DNA from: an uncultured Alphaproteobacteria bacterium
GTDB taxonomy: Bacteria; Pseudomonadota; Alphaproteobacteria; RF32; CAG-239
Assembly (NCBI GenBank): GCA_944392255.1
Contig: CALXVY010000001.1
Span: 62,001 to 126,000 of the forward strand
DNA: 64,000 nt
Reading direction: 5' to 3'
Shown here: piece by piece, positions 16,771 through 26,611 of the stretch
Layout of the letters: the number at the start of each line of letters is the position of its first letter
Position numbering within the stretch: the first letter of the stretch is position 1
Position numbers and translations under genes: made by a program
The notes under the pieces: model-generated
Told to the model about the DNA's origin: nothing
Databases searched by the model: none
The model's input: only the letters and a program-made list of their open reading frames with translations

Positions 16771-18483
16771 TTAGAGTTCCTCATCAAAAAAAGGTTCGGA
16801 TTCATCAGAAAGTTGAGCACCTTCTTCTTCATCCAGTTGTTTAATACGAGTTAATAAATCAATTTTAGAACCTTTGAATTCTGCCAAAATGGCTTTAACC
16901 AAAGGATATTCTGCCACACTTTTTTTATTTTCTTCCTCGGCAGCATGCTCTTTAGCAGCCATAGTTTGCCCCATTTGTCCGCGCAGAGTTTCAATTTTCC
17001 ATGCTTTGCCGGTAGCATTTTCCAATTCTTTATGCAAATTTAAGATAAAATCGTTAGAGATTTTTTCAGAAATTGTCATTTTGATAAAGCCATCGGAAAA
17101 TTCTTGAATGGCAATATCATTTTTAATGGCATAGGTAAGCAAAATCTTTTTGTGTTGCTCAAAATAATCAGCCATTTCCTCAGGAGATTTAAAAGAAACC
17201 TTTGCTTCTGCATGAGCTAAAGCATTTTCGTTTTCAGCCAAAGCTGCAGCATGAGAGGCAATCAGCACTGAGGGAGCAGATTCAGTTTTTTTTTCAGCCG
17301 AGAAGCTTAAGCTAGAGTTTTTTTTTACGTCGTTTAAAATCTCAAAAGGTGTCGGCAGAGATGCGGAATATGCCACGCGAATAAGTATCATTTCCAGAGC
17401 ATCAATTTGCACCGGAGCAATGGCTAATTCGGAAATGCCTTTGAGAAGCATTTGCCAAATTTTAGAAAGAATGGCAATAGAAATTGAGCCGGAAAGCTTA
17501 CGGCATAGTTCTTTTTCAGATTCGGCCAGATTATCATCATCAATGGAAGATGGTACGATTTTAGCTTTAGCCACCATATGCGTGATATTAACCAAATCTT
17601 GTAACAAAGTGGTTGGGTTGGCGCCGTTTTTATATTGTTCTTTGATATTTTTCAATACTTCATCGACTTTTCCGCCGACAAGGGATTCAAAAAGTTCAAA
17701 AGTTTGGTTGCGGTCAGCCAAACCAATCATATTTTTAACCGTTTCGGTTTTAACCATGCCGGAGCTCAAAGAGATAGCTTGGTCAAGCAAAGACAAACCA
17801 TCACGGCAAGAACCATCGGCAGCTTTGGCAATAATTTGCAAAGCCTCATCTTCAGCTTGCAAACCTTCTTTGCTGATAATATTTTTGAAATGGTTAAATA
17901 AGGTATCCACAGTCAATCGTTGCAAATCAAAGCGTTGGCAACGAGAAAGTACGGTAACCGGAACTTTTCTGATTTCGGTCGTGGCAAAAATAAATTTAAC
18001 GTGAGAAGGAGGCTCTTCCAAAGTTTTGAGCAAAGCATTGAAAGCACTTTTGGAGAGCATGTGCACTTCGTCGATGATATAAACTTTATAGCGAGCGTTT
18101 GTCGGCTTATAGCGAACACCATCCAAAATTTCGCGGATGTCATCTACACCGGTACGGGAAGCCGCATCGAGTTCCAAAACATCAATATGTCTACCTTCGG
18201 CAATGGCTTTGCAGTTTTCACAAATTCCGCAAGGATGAACGGTCGGACCATTATGAGCATCTTTTCCAATACAGTTGAGTGCTTTGGCGATAATACGTGC
18301 CGTTGTTGTTTTACCAACGCCGCGGATTCCGGTGAGAATATAAGCATGGTGAAGACGATTATTTTTTATGGCATTAGTTAAAGTTTGCACTAAAGCATCT
18401 TGCCCGAGCAAATCTTCAAAGGTTTGCGGGCGATATTTTCTGGCAAGCACCACATATTGATTATCAGAATTTTCTTCAGCCAT
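16771..18483 (-). CDS. dnaX: DNA polymerase III subunits gamma/tau
   Basis: This is the clamp-loader ATPase. Walker A ILTGIRGVGKTTTARII, a four-Cys zinc module (CGICENC and flanking Cys), Walker B YIIDEVHMLS, and SRC sensor region VLSRCQRF are all present. At 570 residues, it includes a C-terminal tau-like extension. It follows the SRP RNA gene on the same strand. I did not see a convincing programmed frameshift site. Confidence 0.95.
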   Translation of the reverse strand: MAEENSDNQYVVLARKYRPQTFEDLLGQDALVQTLTNAIKNNRLHHAYILTGIRGVGKTTTARIIAKALNCIGKDAHNGPTVHPCGICENCKAIAEGRHIDVLELDAASRTGVDDIREILDGVRYKPTNARYKVYIIDEVHMLSKSAFNALLKTLEEPPSHVKFIFATTEIRKVPVTVLSRCQRFDLQRLTVDTLFNHFKNIISKEGLQAEDEALQIIAKAADGSCRDGLSLLDQAISLSSGMVKTETVKNMIGLADRNQTFELFESLVGGKVDEVLKNIKEQYKNGANPTTLLQDLVNITHMVAKAKIVPSSIDDDNLAESEKELCRKLSGSISIAILSKIWQMLLKGISELAIAPVQIDALEMILIRVAYSASLPTPFEILNDVKKNSSLSFSAEKKTESAPSVLIASHAAALAENENALAHAEAKVSFKSPEEMADYFEQHKKILLTYAIKNDIAIQEFSDGFIKMTISEKISNDFILNLHKELENATGKAWKIETLRGQMGQTMAAKEHAAEEENKKSVAEYPLVKAILAEFKGSKIDLLTRIKQLDEEEGAQLSDESEPFFDEEL

Positions 18484-18509
18484 GTTAATTTATCATTTCA
18501 TCAAAAAAA

Positions 18510-18603
18510 GCGGTGGAGGACATATAGCCTTGATTAAAATCGTTACGGCTGCTTCCTTCCGGACCTGACCGGGTTGGCGACAAATCAACCCAACGTCCTC
18601 CTT
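18510..18603 (-). ncRNA. ffs: signal recognition particle RNA, small (4.5S) type
   Basis: The minus strand carries the universal domain IV core GGTCAGGTCCGGAAGGAAGC (binding site of Ffh M-domain with the GGAA tetraloop). The ends GGAGGAC (18595-18601 region) and GTCCTCC (18515-18521) close a long hairpin. A T-run (18503-18509, minus) follows the 3' end. The position directly upstream of dnaX is the usual alphaproteobacterial one. Confidence 0.95.
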
Positions 18604-18608
18604 TGGGT

Positions 18609-18637
18609 AATATTGCCGAAAACGGAAGAGATTTCAA
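18609..18637 (-). promoter_or_regulatory. promoter of the SRP RNA gene
   Basis: On the minus strand TTGAAA (18637-18632) and AATATT (18614-18609) are spaced by 17 bases; the RNA 5' end is expected about 7 bases downstream, near 18602. Confidence 0.45.
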
Positions 18638-18668
18638 GCAATATTTATCTTTTCAGACAAGAATTTTT

Positions 18669-20135
18669 TTAATTACCAACCATAATGTTCATTTTTTGCA
18701 AGCTGCGGCGGATGCTGTCACGTTCTTCAGCTTCGTATAAATCTTGTTGGTTTGCCAAATTAAGCTGATGTCCGTAGATAAGAGATTCCGCCAATGTTTT
18801 ATCTTTGCCGAAAATAAGTGGTGAGCGATAAGTTTCGGTTATGTTAATATTATCAGTATAAACATCAATATCATCGGCATCAAAACGTGTTGGAGCCTCA
18901 TCTATAACCACATCTTCGGTCTTTTTCACTTCGACAATATCCATACTATGTTGGTTGCGTCCGTTTTCAAACAAGCGGAACATTCCGTTGATTCCGACAT
19001 ATCCATCAGGATTGGTAATAGTGGCTGTATAGTTATTTGCACCTTGTTTGGCAATGGCATTGGAAAGAGCCACGGCATCATATCCTAAAGCATAAAGAGC
19101 TTGGGGACGTTCACCGAAAACATAGGAATATTTATTTACAAAATAGTTGCTGTGACTACGAGAAATGGCCGGATACCAACTTCCGATAAGAGTTGATTCG
19201 TTATTGAGTTTAGAGTTTTCCCATAGAGAAGTTCCCAAAAACTTAACATCTGGAGCAAATACGTCATAATAACCAAACATGGCAACGGCAGATTTAAGTT
19301 TTGCGCCTTTTTCAGGAATAAGAACCATGTCAAAATCAATTTCACCTAAAGTATCATGAGTAGAAACACGTTTCAACGCTTTGGCAGATTCTGCATCTCC
19401 GGCATCAGCTTTAGCTTTAAGAGATGCTTTAAGTTTTTCCATACGAGCATGACGTGTATTATAGTCGGTCATTTCTCTTAAGATATTAGAAAAATCGGAA
19501 GTATTGGGTGGATAAAAGGCAATGCGGGTAATGATGATGCTGTTTTTTTGAGCCGCTTTAACGGCAGCTTTGGCAACGGCGATTCCGGTAGCATTATCAG
19601 GAACCAAAAGAGCTAAACGAGAACGACCTTGCTTAACGGCATAAGAAATAATGCGGCAGACCTGCTCATCTACAAGCAGACCCAAGGTGTAGACACTGGG
19701 TTGTAACACATCTTCTGTGGTGGAAAAAGCAATGACGGGAATATTTCTGCGTGTTGTATCATCGGAAATGGCGCGTACGGAAGAACTTTTTAAAGGACCG
19801 ATAATAACTTGCACGTTTTGGTTAATGGCGTTTTGTACGGCAGTACGAGCACCTTCGGGGGTGCTTTTAGTGTCGTAATATTGTAAAATGAGGTCAGGAT
19901 TTTTAACATCATCAAGGGCGAGCATTGTTGCATTTTTCAAGCCGTTGCCATAGCGAGCGGCATCACCGGTAAGAGGGAGCAAAACACCAACTCTGAAGCT
20001 AGATTTTTCAGAAAGATTTATTTCAGAAAAATCTGTGGAAGAAGCGTCAGCCCCGCCTAAATGATTAACATTAGATGAAGTTGAGCACGCAACGAGAGCC
20101 AAACCGAGAAATAATGCAGAAAATTGTTTTAACAC
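18669..20135 (-). CDS. LppC/LpoA-type lipoprotein with periplasmic-binding fold
   Basis: A lipoprotein signal MLKQFSALFLGLALVAC ends in a lipobox Cys. The rest is a type I periplasmic-binding-protein fold: VGVLLPLTGDAARYG, TKSTPEGARTAVQ and VIIGPLKSSSVRA. It belongs to the penicillin-binding-protein activator family; in E. coli LpoA stimulates PBP1A, and a PBP1A gene is at 32655-34457. It is divergent from rsmI, the conserved lppC-rsmI-yraN arrangement. The C-terminal 100 residues are low in recognisable motifs. Confidence 0.85.
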   Translation of the reverse strand: MLKQFSALFLGLALVACSTSSNVNHLGGADASSTDFSEINLSEKSSFRVGVLLPLTGDAARYGNGLKNATMLALDDVKNPDLILQYYDTKSTPEGARTAVQNAINQNVQVIIGPLKSSSVRAISDDTTRRNIPVIAFSTTEDVLQPSVYTLGLLVDEQVCRIISYAVKQGRSRLALLVPDNATGIAVAKAAVKAAQKNSIIITRIAFYPPNTSDFSNILREMTDYNTRHARMEKLKASLKAKADAGDAESAKALKRVSTHDTLGEIDFDMVLIPEKGAKLKSAVAMFGYYDVFAPDVKFLGTSLWENSKLNNESTLIGSWYPAISRSHSNYFVNKYSYVFGERPQALYALGYDAVALSNAIAKQGANNYTATITNPDGYVGINGMFRLFENGRNQHSMDIVEVKKTEDVVIDEAPTRFDADDIDVYTDNINITETYRSPLIFGKDKTLAESLIYGHQLNLANQQDLYEAEERDSIRRSLQKMNIMVGN

Positions 20136-20229
20136 TTGCTTTTTATCCTAAAATATATTGTTCTGTTATATAACGATAACATATTATAAAAATTAGTTTA
20201 AAAAAAAACTAATGTAAAGAGAAGAGATA

Positions 20230-21063
20230 ATGAAAAACGGTTTATACATTGTAGCCACCCCAATAGGAAATTTAGGCGACATATCTTCACGCGCGCTGGA
20301 AGTCTTGAAAGAAGCAGATATAATTGCTTGTGAAGATACAAGAGTAACCAAAAAACTTTTTTCTTTATTGGGTATAAGTTTGCATAAAACCTTCATAACC
20401 CTGCATGATCATAATGAAGATGAACAAGCACAAAAAATTATAGATTATGTTTTATCAGGGCAAAGTGTGGCTCAAGTCAGCGATGCCGGATCACCGCTTA
20501 TTTCCGACCCCGGATATAAATTAATCAAAAAATGCAAAGAGGCCGGAATTTATATAACCACGCTGCCGGGGTGTTGTGCTCTGATTTCAGCATTGCAGCT
20601 TTCGGGCTTGCCAACCAATAAGTTTATGTTTGTAGGTTTTATTCCAAACAAAGATAAAGCTCGAACAGATTTGTTTAATAAATATAAAAATTTAGATGCA
20701 ACTTTGATTTTTTATGAAACCGCCCCGAGATTGCTCAAAACATTGGGTGTGGCAAAAGAAATTTTTGGCAATAGAGAAATGTCGGTGGCACGTGAAATCA
20801 GCAAAGTTTATGAAGAATGTCAAACCGCTTTGGTTGAAGATTTGATAGATTTTTATACGCAAAATCCACCCAAAGGGGAAATGGTTTTTATGGTAGCTCC
20901 GGCAACAGAAGATAATCAGGAAGAAATAGATTTAGTTTCTCTGTTAAAAGAAAAGCTAGAAAAAACAAGCTTAAAAACCGCTGTCAAAGAAATTGTCGAA
21001 ACCTATGGATTGAATAAAAATGAAGTTTACGAACAAGCATTGAGGATAAAAAATGTCAAATAA
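20230..21063 (+). CDS. rsmI: 16S rRNA (cytidine1402-2'-O) methyltransferase RsmI
   Basis: This is a SAM-dependent tetrapyrrole-methylase-fold enzyme. The N-terminus GLYIVATPIGNLGDIS, CEDTR, VSDAGSPLISDPG and the loop LPGCCALISALQLSGLP are signature segments. The length of 277 is typical. AGAGAAGAG precedes the ATG. It overlaps yraN by 11 bases. The intergenic region with lppC holds a GTTATATAAC palindrome (20165-20174) and ATTAGTTT/AAACTAAT arms (20192-20213). Confidence 0.95.
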   Translation: MKNGLYIVATPIGNLGDISSRALEVLKEADIIACEDTRVTKKLFSLLGISLHKTFITLHDHNEDEQAQKIIDYVLSGQSVAQVSDAGSPLISDPGYKLIKKCKEAGIYITTLPGCCALISALQLSGLPTNKFMFVGFIPNKDKARTDLFNKYKNLDATLIFYETAPRLLKTLGVAKEIFGNREMSVAREISKVYEECQTALVEDLIDFYTQNPPKGEMVFMVAPATEDNQEEIDLVSLLKEKLEKTSLKTAVKEIVETYGLNKNEVYEQALRIKNVK

Positions 21064-21424
21064 TTATCATAATGGTAAATTAGCCGAATATATTGCTCTT
21101 TTTTATTTATTATTTCATGGTTACTTACCTATTGCCAAAAACTATATTACCGGTAAAGGTACACACGCCGGAGAGGTAGATTTAATCGTCCGTAAAGGAA
21201 AAACTTTGGTTTTTGTAGAGGTCAAAGAACGTCGCAGCTTTGAAAAGGCTGCCTATGCCATTTCAGAAAAACAAAAACAACGCATTGTTAAAGGAGCCGA
21301 GGCCTTTTTAGCCAAACACAAGCATTATGATGCCTATGATATTCGTTTTGACGCCATATTGGTGGAATATCCGTTTAAGATTAAGCATTTACGCAATGCA
21401 TGGGTTGCATCTAAGCTATTTTAA
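21053..21424 (+). CDS. yraN: YraN family protein (UPF0102, endonuclease-like fold)
   Basis: The 123 residues have GKLAEYIALFYLL, GEVDLIVRKGKTLVFVEVKERR and the following helix, the restriction-endonuclease-like D...E.K signature of this family. The function is unproven in general. It overlaps rsmI upstream and runs 14 bases into the convergent CCA-enzyme gene at its end. Confidence 0.9.
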   Translation: MSNNYHNGKLAEYIALFYLLFHGYLPIAKNYITGKGTHAGEVDLIVRKGKTLVFVEVKERRSFEKAAYAISEKQKQRIVKGAEAFLAKHKHYDAYDIRFDAILVEYPFKIKHLRNAWVASKLF

Positions 21425-22649
21425 GTCCTTGCAAACGATTAAGCAAATCTTGCTTAGAGAGAGTAAAGCCGCTTTCAATCCACATATCTTCCAGATTGTT
21501 TAACACTTGTCCGATATGAGGACTTCCTTGAATTCCTGCATTGATAATATCTTGACCGCGCAAAGGAAAAGTGGGTTTTTCAAAAGCTAAGATAAATTTT
21601 AAAATATCATCAAAATCAGGCAAAATTTGTTTTTGTAAAGCTTGCTCAATCATTAACTTATTACGGGCAAAATCTTTACCATAAGTATAAATAATGCGCT
21701 TAAGACAACGAATATCTTCAAAATCGCACAGAGGCACGGAGATACGAGCCAAATCTGTAAACTCTTGTTTTTGTTTTTTGCTAAATTTCATACGTACGGC
21801 AATATTGTTGGCAAAAGCTTCATCAGGGTTAAATAAAATAAACAATCGAGCTAATGGGTTTTTAGGGAAATTTCCCTGATTAATTTGCTTATCTAAAAAT
21901 TCTAAACATTCAATATTTTCATCTTTGGGAACAGGCAAAATATAGCTCAAAATCTCATTATCAGCCATAATTTTAATGGTTTCTGCTGCATGGGGTGTAA
22001 CTAAGATTTTACATAATTCATCACGAATTCTTTCCATAGAAAGCTCTTGCAAACCTTCGGAATTTTCTTTACAAGCTTCAAGCGCTTTTTTATCAATCGG
22101 CGTTTTAGCAAAAATGGAATAAAAGCGGAAAAAACGGAGGATTCGAAGATAATCTTCTTTTATGCGCTGAGACGGATTGCCGATAAAACGAACAACACCT
22201 TTTTCCAAATCATCAATTCCGTTATAATAATCAAAAACATTTCCGCGTTCATCAGCATAAACGGCATTTATGGTCAAATCACGACGTCCGGCATCGGTTT
22301 CCCAATCGGTGGTGAATTCCACTTCCGCATGACGTCCGTCTGTGGAAATATCTTTTCTTAAAGAAGTAACTTCTAAAACCTTATCATCAATCATCACTCC
22401 GACAGTGCCATATTTAATACCCAAAGGAATAGTTTTAATACCATTGTCTTCGCAAGCTTCAACCAATTCATCAGGGTTCAAATCGGTAGCCAAGTCCAAG
22501 TCAAAACCTTCCAAACCGGCAAGAGTGTCACGAACAGCACCTCCGACAAAACGTAAAGCACCGCCGTGTTCTTCAACGATGTTAAAAAGTTTGAGAACGT
22601 TTTTACTTTTAATCAGTTTTTTTATATCAATATAATTGTCGCGCATCAT
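21411..22649 (-). CDS. cca: CCA tRNA nucleotidyltransferase
   Basis: This is a class II nucleotidyltransferase adding or repairing the tRNA 3' CCA. Segments seen are RFVGGAVRDTLAG (about residues 33-45), GFDLDLATD (catalytic carboxylates), RRDLTINAVY and EDYLRILRFFRF. The 412 residues include the C-terminal helical body. ATG 22646 is an equivalent alternative start. Poly(A) polymerase is the main alternative in this superfamily; length and the lack of a basic tail favour CCA addition. Confidence 0.9.
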   Translation of the reverse strand: MMRDNYIDIKKLIKSKNVLKLFNIVEEHGGALRFVGGAVRDTLAGLEGFDLDLATDLNPDELVEACEDNGIKTIPLGIKYGTVGVMIDDKVLEVTSLRKDISTDGRHAEVEFTTDWETDAGRRDLTINAVYADERGNVFDYYNGIDDLEKGVVRFIGNPSQRIKEDYLRILRFFRFYSIFAKTPIDKKALEACKENSEGLQELSMERIRDELCKILVTPHAAETIKIMADNEILSYILPVPKDENIECLEFLDKQINQGNFPKNPLARLFILFNPDEAFANNIAVRMKFSKKQKQEFTDLARISVPLCDFEDIRCLKRIIYTYGKDFARNKLMIEQALQKQILPDFDDILKFILAFEKPTFPLRGQDIINAGIQGSPHIGQVLNNLEDMWIESGFTLSKQDLLNRLQGLKIA

Positions 22650-22755
22650 GATTGTTAATCCGTAAATTTTTTTTAGAAATTAACAGTTTTTAGATATATT
22701 TCAAATACTATTATTAAAAAATGAAACAATTTTTAATAACAGAGAGAATGTAAAT

Positions 22756-23274
22756 ATGAAAAAAGGACTATCGCTTCTTGTTTTGAGTGTTTTTTTGGCA
22801 ACAAACGCTCAAGCTGCCCAAACCGCAAAACCGCAACAAATCGGCGAATATGATGATTGGGTTGCTTACTATTACCAAGATGCATCAGGGCTGACTTGCT
22901 ATATGGCGTCAACACCAAAAAGAGATGAAGGCAAATATACCAAACGTGGCAATATTTATACGGTGATTACCCATCGTCCAGCCGATAAAAGTTATGATGT
23001 TGTAAACATAACGGCAGGTTATACTTATAAACCGGAGTCTAAAGTAGAGATAAAAATCGGCAATAAGACTTTTGATAAATTGTTTGTTAACGGAGATAAA
23101 GCTTGGGCAACAAGCGATAAAACCGACAAAGAAATTGTTGAAGCCATGAAAAGAGGCTCTCGTATGATTGTGCATGGTACTTCAAGCAAAGGTACCGCTA
23201 CCAAAGACACTTATTCTTTAGCCGGTTTTTCTCAAGCATATAAAGCTATTAGTGCAAAGTGTAAAAAGAGATAA
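22756..23274 (+). CDS. invasion-associated locus B (IalB) family periplasmic protein
   Basis: A signal peptide (MKKGLSLLVLSVFLATNAQA) is followed by the IalB pattern: YDDWVAYYYQDASGLTCYMASTP, then PADKSYDVVNITAGYTYK and a C-terminal ISAKCKKR. Two Cys in the mature part could form a disulfide. IalB proteins were named from Bartonella; the role is unclear in most alphaproteobacteria. The rlmN start is 2 bases after the stop codon, a common neighbour pair. Confidence 0.82.
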   Translation: MKKGLSLLVLSVFLATNAQAAQTAKPQQIGEYDDWVAYYYQDASGLTCYMASTPKRDEGKYTKRGNIYTVITHRPADKSYDVVNITAGYTYKPESKVEIKIGNKTFDKLFVNGDKAWATSDKTDKEIVEAMKRGSRMIVHGTSSKGTATKDTYSLAGFSQAYKAISAKCKKR

Positions 23275-23276
23275 TA

Positions 23277-24350
23277 ATGAGCGAAAAAATTGAGTTAATC
23301 GGCTTAAGCAAGGAAGAATTAGCTGAGGCCATTGCCGAGATTGGCGAAAAACCGTTTCGAGCCAAACAAGTTTGGCAATGGTTATATCACCATGGTGTGA
23401 CCGATTTTGAAAAAATGAGTAATTTGAGTAAAGATTTACGCGCCAAGTTAGCTGAGAAATTTACCATCACACGCCCCAAAATCGTAGCTGAGCAAATTTC
23501 TTCCGACAAAACCCATAAATGGTTGTTGGAGTTTGCTGATGGACAAAGAATTGAAACCGTTTATATTCCGGAAGAAGATAGGGGAACGGTTTGCATTTCC
23601 ACTCAAGTTGGTTGTGCTGTTGGTTGCACTTTTTGCCATACCGGTTCGCAAAAAATCACTCGAAATCTGACAGCAGGGGAAATCGTATCGCAGTTTTTGG
23701 TTGCCAGAGATGCTTATAATGAATGGCCAACCCCGACCGATGAGGTCAGATACTTGTCCAATATTGTGGTTATGGGTATGGGTGAACCGCTGCATAATAA
23801 AGAAAATACCTTTAAGGCATTAAAGATATTATCAGATGGCGACGGTGTAGCCATTTCACGCCGCAAAATCACTTTATCGACATCAGGTATCGTTCCGCAT
23901 ATTGCAGAAGTTGCCAGTGAGCTTGGTTGTCGTTTGGCAATCAGCCTGCACGCATCAAATAACGAACTTCGCACCCGTATAATGCCGATTAATAAGAGAT
24001 ATCCGATAGAAGATGTTTTAACCGCTTGCCAAGAGTTTCAAAAAAGAGCCGGCAGCTGCAAATACATCACTTTTGAATATTTGCTTTTGAATGGTTTGAA
24101 TGATTCGCTAGAAAACGCACACGAACTTGTCGATTTGATGAAGAAATATAAGATTGATGCCAAGTTTAATCTGATTCCGTTTAATCCTTGGCCGGGATGC
24201 GATTATCAACCCTCTTCCAAAAATCGAGCCATGGCTTTTTCTAAAGAGCTGGGCAAATTTGGCTATGCCGCACCGATTCGTGTGGCAAGAGGACAAGATA
24301 TCTTAGCCGCTTGTGGACAGCTAAAGTCTAAGAAAGAACAACAAAAGTAA
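23277..24350 (+). CDS. rlmN: dual-specificity 23S rRNA A2503/tRNA A37 C2-methyltransferase RlmN
   Basis: This is a radical SAM enzyme. The iron-sulfur motif is C113-x3-C117-x2-C120 (GCAVGCTFCHTG); MGMGEPL and STSGIVP are SAM-contact regions; the C-terminal DILAACGQL carries the methyl-carrying Cys. The 357 residues are typical. It is co-transcribed with the IalB-family gene and ended by the terminator at 24354. Confidence 0.97.
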   Translation: MSEKIELIGLSKEELAEAIAEIGEKPFRAKQVWQWLYHHGVTDFEKMSNLSKDLRAKLAEKFTITRPKIVAEQISSDKTHKWLLEFADGQRIETVYIPEEDRGTVCISTQVGCAVGCTFCHTGSQKITRNLTAGEIVSQFLVARDAYNEWPTPTDEVRYLSNIVVMGMGEPLHNKENTFKALKILSDGDGVAISRRKITLSTSGIVPHIAEVASELGCRLAISLHASNNELRTRIMPINKRYPIEDVLTACQEFQKRAGSCKYITFEYLLLNGLNDSLENAHELVDLMKKYKIDAKFNLIPFNPWPGCDYQPSSKNRAMAFSKELGKFGYAAPIRVARGQDILAACGQLKSKKEQQK

Positions 24351-24353
24351 AAT

Positions 24354-24384
24354 AAAAAATCCCTTTGATAAAAAGGGATTTTTT
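24354..24384. terminator. bidirectional intrinsic terminator
   Basis: AAAAAATCCCTTT and AAAGGGATTTTTT pair around a short loop between convergent rlmN and the hypothetical gene at 24383. Confidence 0.88.
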
Positions 24385-24967
24385 AATATCTTTCTCTGCT
24401 TCCGCGTTCCATAGTCAAAAGACGATTATTTTGTAATTGTCTTTGTCTTTCATAATCACGAATACGTTGCTGACGTTTTCGCTCTTCTTCAGGCGTTTCT
24501 CTGTGATTGGAATTAATTTCTTTCAAAGTGGCAATTCTTTGGATAACTTCTTGGGCACTTAAGCCATCAGCCAAAGTTCTGATTTGGCCAATGATATTTT
24601 TAGGAGTAAGGCTCTGTTGAATGAGCTCCATATTTAAAAATTGTTCGTTGGCAATCACACGGTTAATTTCCACTTCCAGATTTTCATCATAAAAATCTTC
24701 ATCTTCATAAGGATTATGATTAGGCATATTCTTAACCGAACCATGGATGATTTTGACAATATATTTTTTAAATTGTTTGGTAACCAATTTCATAAAGTTA
24801 GGTTTTGTAACGGTGGGATTTTTTGAAGCGCGCATGAGAGAAAACAGTAAAAGATTTTTCAAATATCTTTTCTGTGTTTTTTTCATTGGAATATTTGTTT
24901 GAATGCCGTTTCTAACCATAGCCAGAATTTCTTGGCGTTCTTCTTCAAATTTGTTTACGTCGTCCAT
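24383..24967 (-). CDS. hypothetical basic helical protein, 194 aa
   Basis: No known family is recognised. The protein is predicted mostly helical and has no signal peptide. Its middle is Lys/Arg-rich (KKTQKRYLKNLLLFSLMRAS) and its tail is Arg/Gln-rich (EEERKRQQRIRDYERQRQLQ), like an unstructured or coiled-coil nucleic-acid-associated tail. I prefer the ATG at 24967 (MDDVNKF); an in-frame ATG at 24997 would add 10 residues starting MIYFFRES. It is convergent with rlmN. Confidence 0.65.
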   Translation of the reverse strand: MDDVNKFEEERQEILAMVRNGIQTNIPMKKTQKRYLKNLLLFSLMRASKNPTVTKPNFMKLVTKQFKKYIVKIIHGSVKNMPNHNPYEDEDFYDENLEVEINRVIANEQFLNMELIQQSLTPKNIIGQIRTLADGLSAQEVIQRIATLKEINSNHRETPEEERKRQQRIRDYERQRQLQNNRLLTMERGSRERY

Positions 24968-25113
24968 TTTTTTACTTTCCCGAAAAAAATATATCATAAA
25001 AATGACTTTGCTTCAATCTGCATTTAAAAAAAACTTGCCAAAAATATAAAAAAGGCTAAAATCAAGCCAATTTTCTTATTATTTATTGTATTACTAATCT
25101 AAAAATTTTTTAT

Positions 25114-26601
25114 ATGGAAAAGATTTTATCAAAAGAACTGTTGTTGCAAAATCTGAACAGTAGTAATTTGTTTGTTGTAAAAGCATGTATGCTTAAGGTT
25201 TTTAAGGAACTGTTGCAAGGCAAGCAAGGGCTGCTGACAATGCAAGACATCGTTTTCTCTCAAAAAAGCGAGGTCAAACCGGAAGAGTTTTTTAAGTGTC
25301 TGGGAAAATATTTTATAGACATGCCGAAGAGAGATGCTCAGAAATGGGATAATTTTTTCAATATATTGGAACAACGCCGTAGTTATATGCCAATCAGCCG
25401 TATGGTTGTGTTGGAAATGTACCTCTATGGCAATTTGAATAAAGAAGAAAAGCACAGATGTTGCTTTTGGCTGAACAATCACTGTCAGTTTGGTCAACAT
25501 AAAGAACTTATATTGAAAATGTTGTCTAGTCCTGAAGATGCAAAATTATTGCTTTTGGCGAAAAAATATTGCCGACAAGAATATGCTTTTTCTCAAGAAG
25601 AGGTAGATAAAGTATGTTCATTGCCATTAAGGGCTCCACGAAAACTTGAAATTTATGCTCTGTTCATTGCTCAAAAAAATCAAAACTTCAATTTTTGCGT
25701 TTTGAAAGAATTAATGCAAAATTTATCAGATGATAAATTAATGGCAACAAGCGATGAAAAGCGTAGAATGTGGAATATGGTGATTGGTTTATTGCAAACT
25801 AATCCTCTTGACGAAGTTATAACCGAGCTCAAAATAGATGTCCGCAATTTTAACCAATTGTATCAGCAAGGAAAAATAGACAAAGACATTTATCTGAACA
25901 TCTTAAAAGCATTTGCCGAACAAATATCCTTTGTTCCCACAGAATTAAAAGACCTTTTAGAGGGATATACGCAAATTGCCATAATAGAAAAAAACAGACA
26001 TCTGTTAAAGCCGCTAATGGATAGCTTATTCCTTTTATTGGAAAAGAAAAATCCGCGTATTACAGACAAAGTTTTGACTTTGGTATTGGAAATTCTCCTT
26101 TTATGGAAAGAAAAGCAGGGCTTCAATGTGAGCTATCTCTCCAAAATCAGAGCAAAAATATATCAAGGAGCAATGCTGATAAAAAAAGCAAATATATCAG
26201 AACTCAAACAATGTTTGACTTTTGATGAAAATTTGTTTTTGCTTTTGGTTCCAAAAGTTGAAGAAAGTGATATAAAAGCTTTGTTGCAAGAGGTTGCCCA
26301 TCAAAAACCGGAATTGTGGTCAGAAACTTTGGATGCCGTACTCTCCAAAACATTGACGGATATAATGTTGGTGATAGAAATTCTTGCCGAGATGTATAAG
26401 GCAGAAAATACAGCAGATATCCGAAAGATTTTGGCAGAGTCTTTAACAATGTTATTGAATAATTTGCCTGAAAAAGAGGCTATGGCAGAAAAGGCAGATA
26501 AGTTTTTTGCTTTTATGAACGATAATCCTTCCTTAAAGTCATTGGTTGAGAGTTATCTAAAAAATGCAAATGTCGCAATGGCAAATTATCTGATAGGATA
26601 A
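25114..26601 (+). CDS. hypothetical all-helical protein, 495 aa
   Basis: It is not recognised. The sequence looks almost entirely alpha-helical with regular spaced Leu residues and 30-40 residue helical pairs, suggestive of an alpha-solenoid (HEAT/ARM-like). There is no signal peptide, no membrane segment and no catalytic motif visible. No close ribosome-binding site is seen before ATG 25114. It is convergent with rppH and shares its bidirectional terminator. Its length and codon use like neighbours argue that it is a real gene. Confidence 0.75.
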   Translation: MEKILSKELLLQNLNSSNLFVVKACMLKVFKELLQGKQGLLTMQDIVFSQKSEVKPEEFFKCLGKYFIDMPKRDAQKWDNFFNILEQRRSYMPISRMVVLEMYLYGNLNKEEKHRCCFWLNNHCQFGQHKELILKMLSSPEDAKLLLLAKKYCRQEYAFSQEEVDKVCSLPLRAPRKLEIYALFIAQKNQNFNFCVLKELMQNLSDDKLMATSDEKRRMWNMVIGLLQTNPLDEVITELKIDVRNFNQLYQQGKIDKDIYLNILKAFAEQISFVPTELKDLLEGYTQIAIIEKNRHLLKPLMDSLFLLLEKKNPRITDKVLTLVLEILLLWKEKQGFNVSYLSKIRAKIYQGAMLIKKANISELKQCLTFDENLFLLLVPKVEESDIKALLQEVAHQKPELWSETLDAVLSKTLTDIMLVIEILAEMYKAENTADIRKILAESLTMLLNNLPEKEAMAEKADKFFAFMNDNPSLKSLVESYLKNANVAMANYLIG

Positions 26602-26611
26602 ATCTTTTAAG

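Noticed and set aside
17420-18004. Plus-strand frame opposite dnaX
   Set aside because: It is a shadow of conserved dnaX coding sequence; no ribosome-binding site or family motif.
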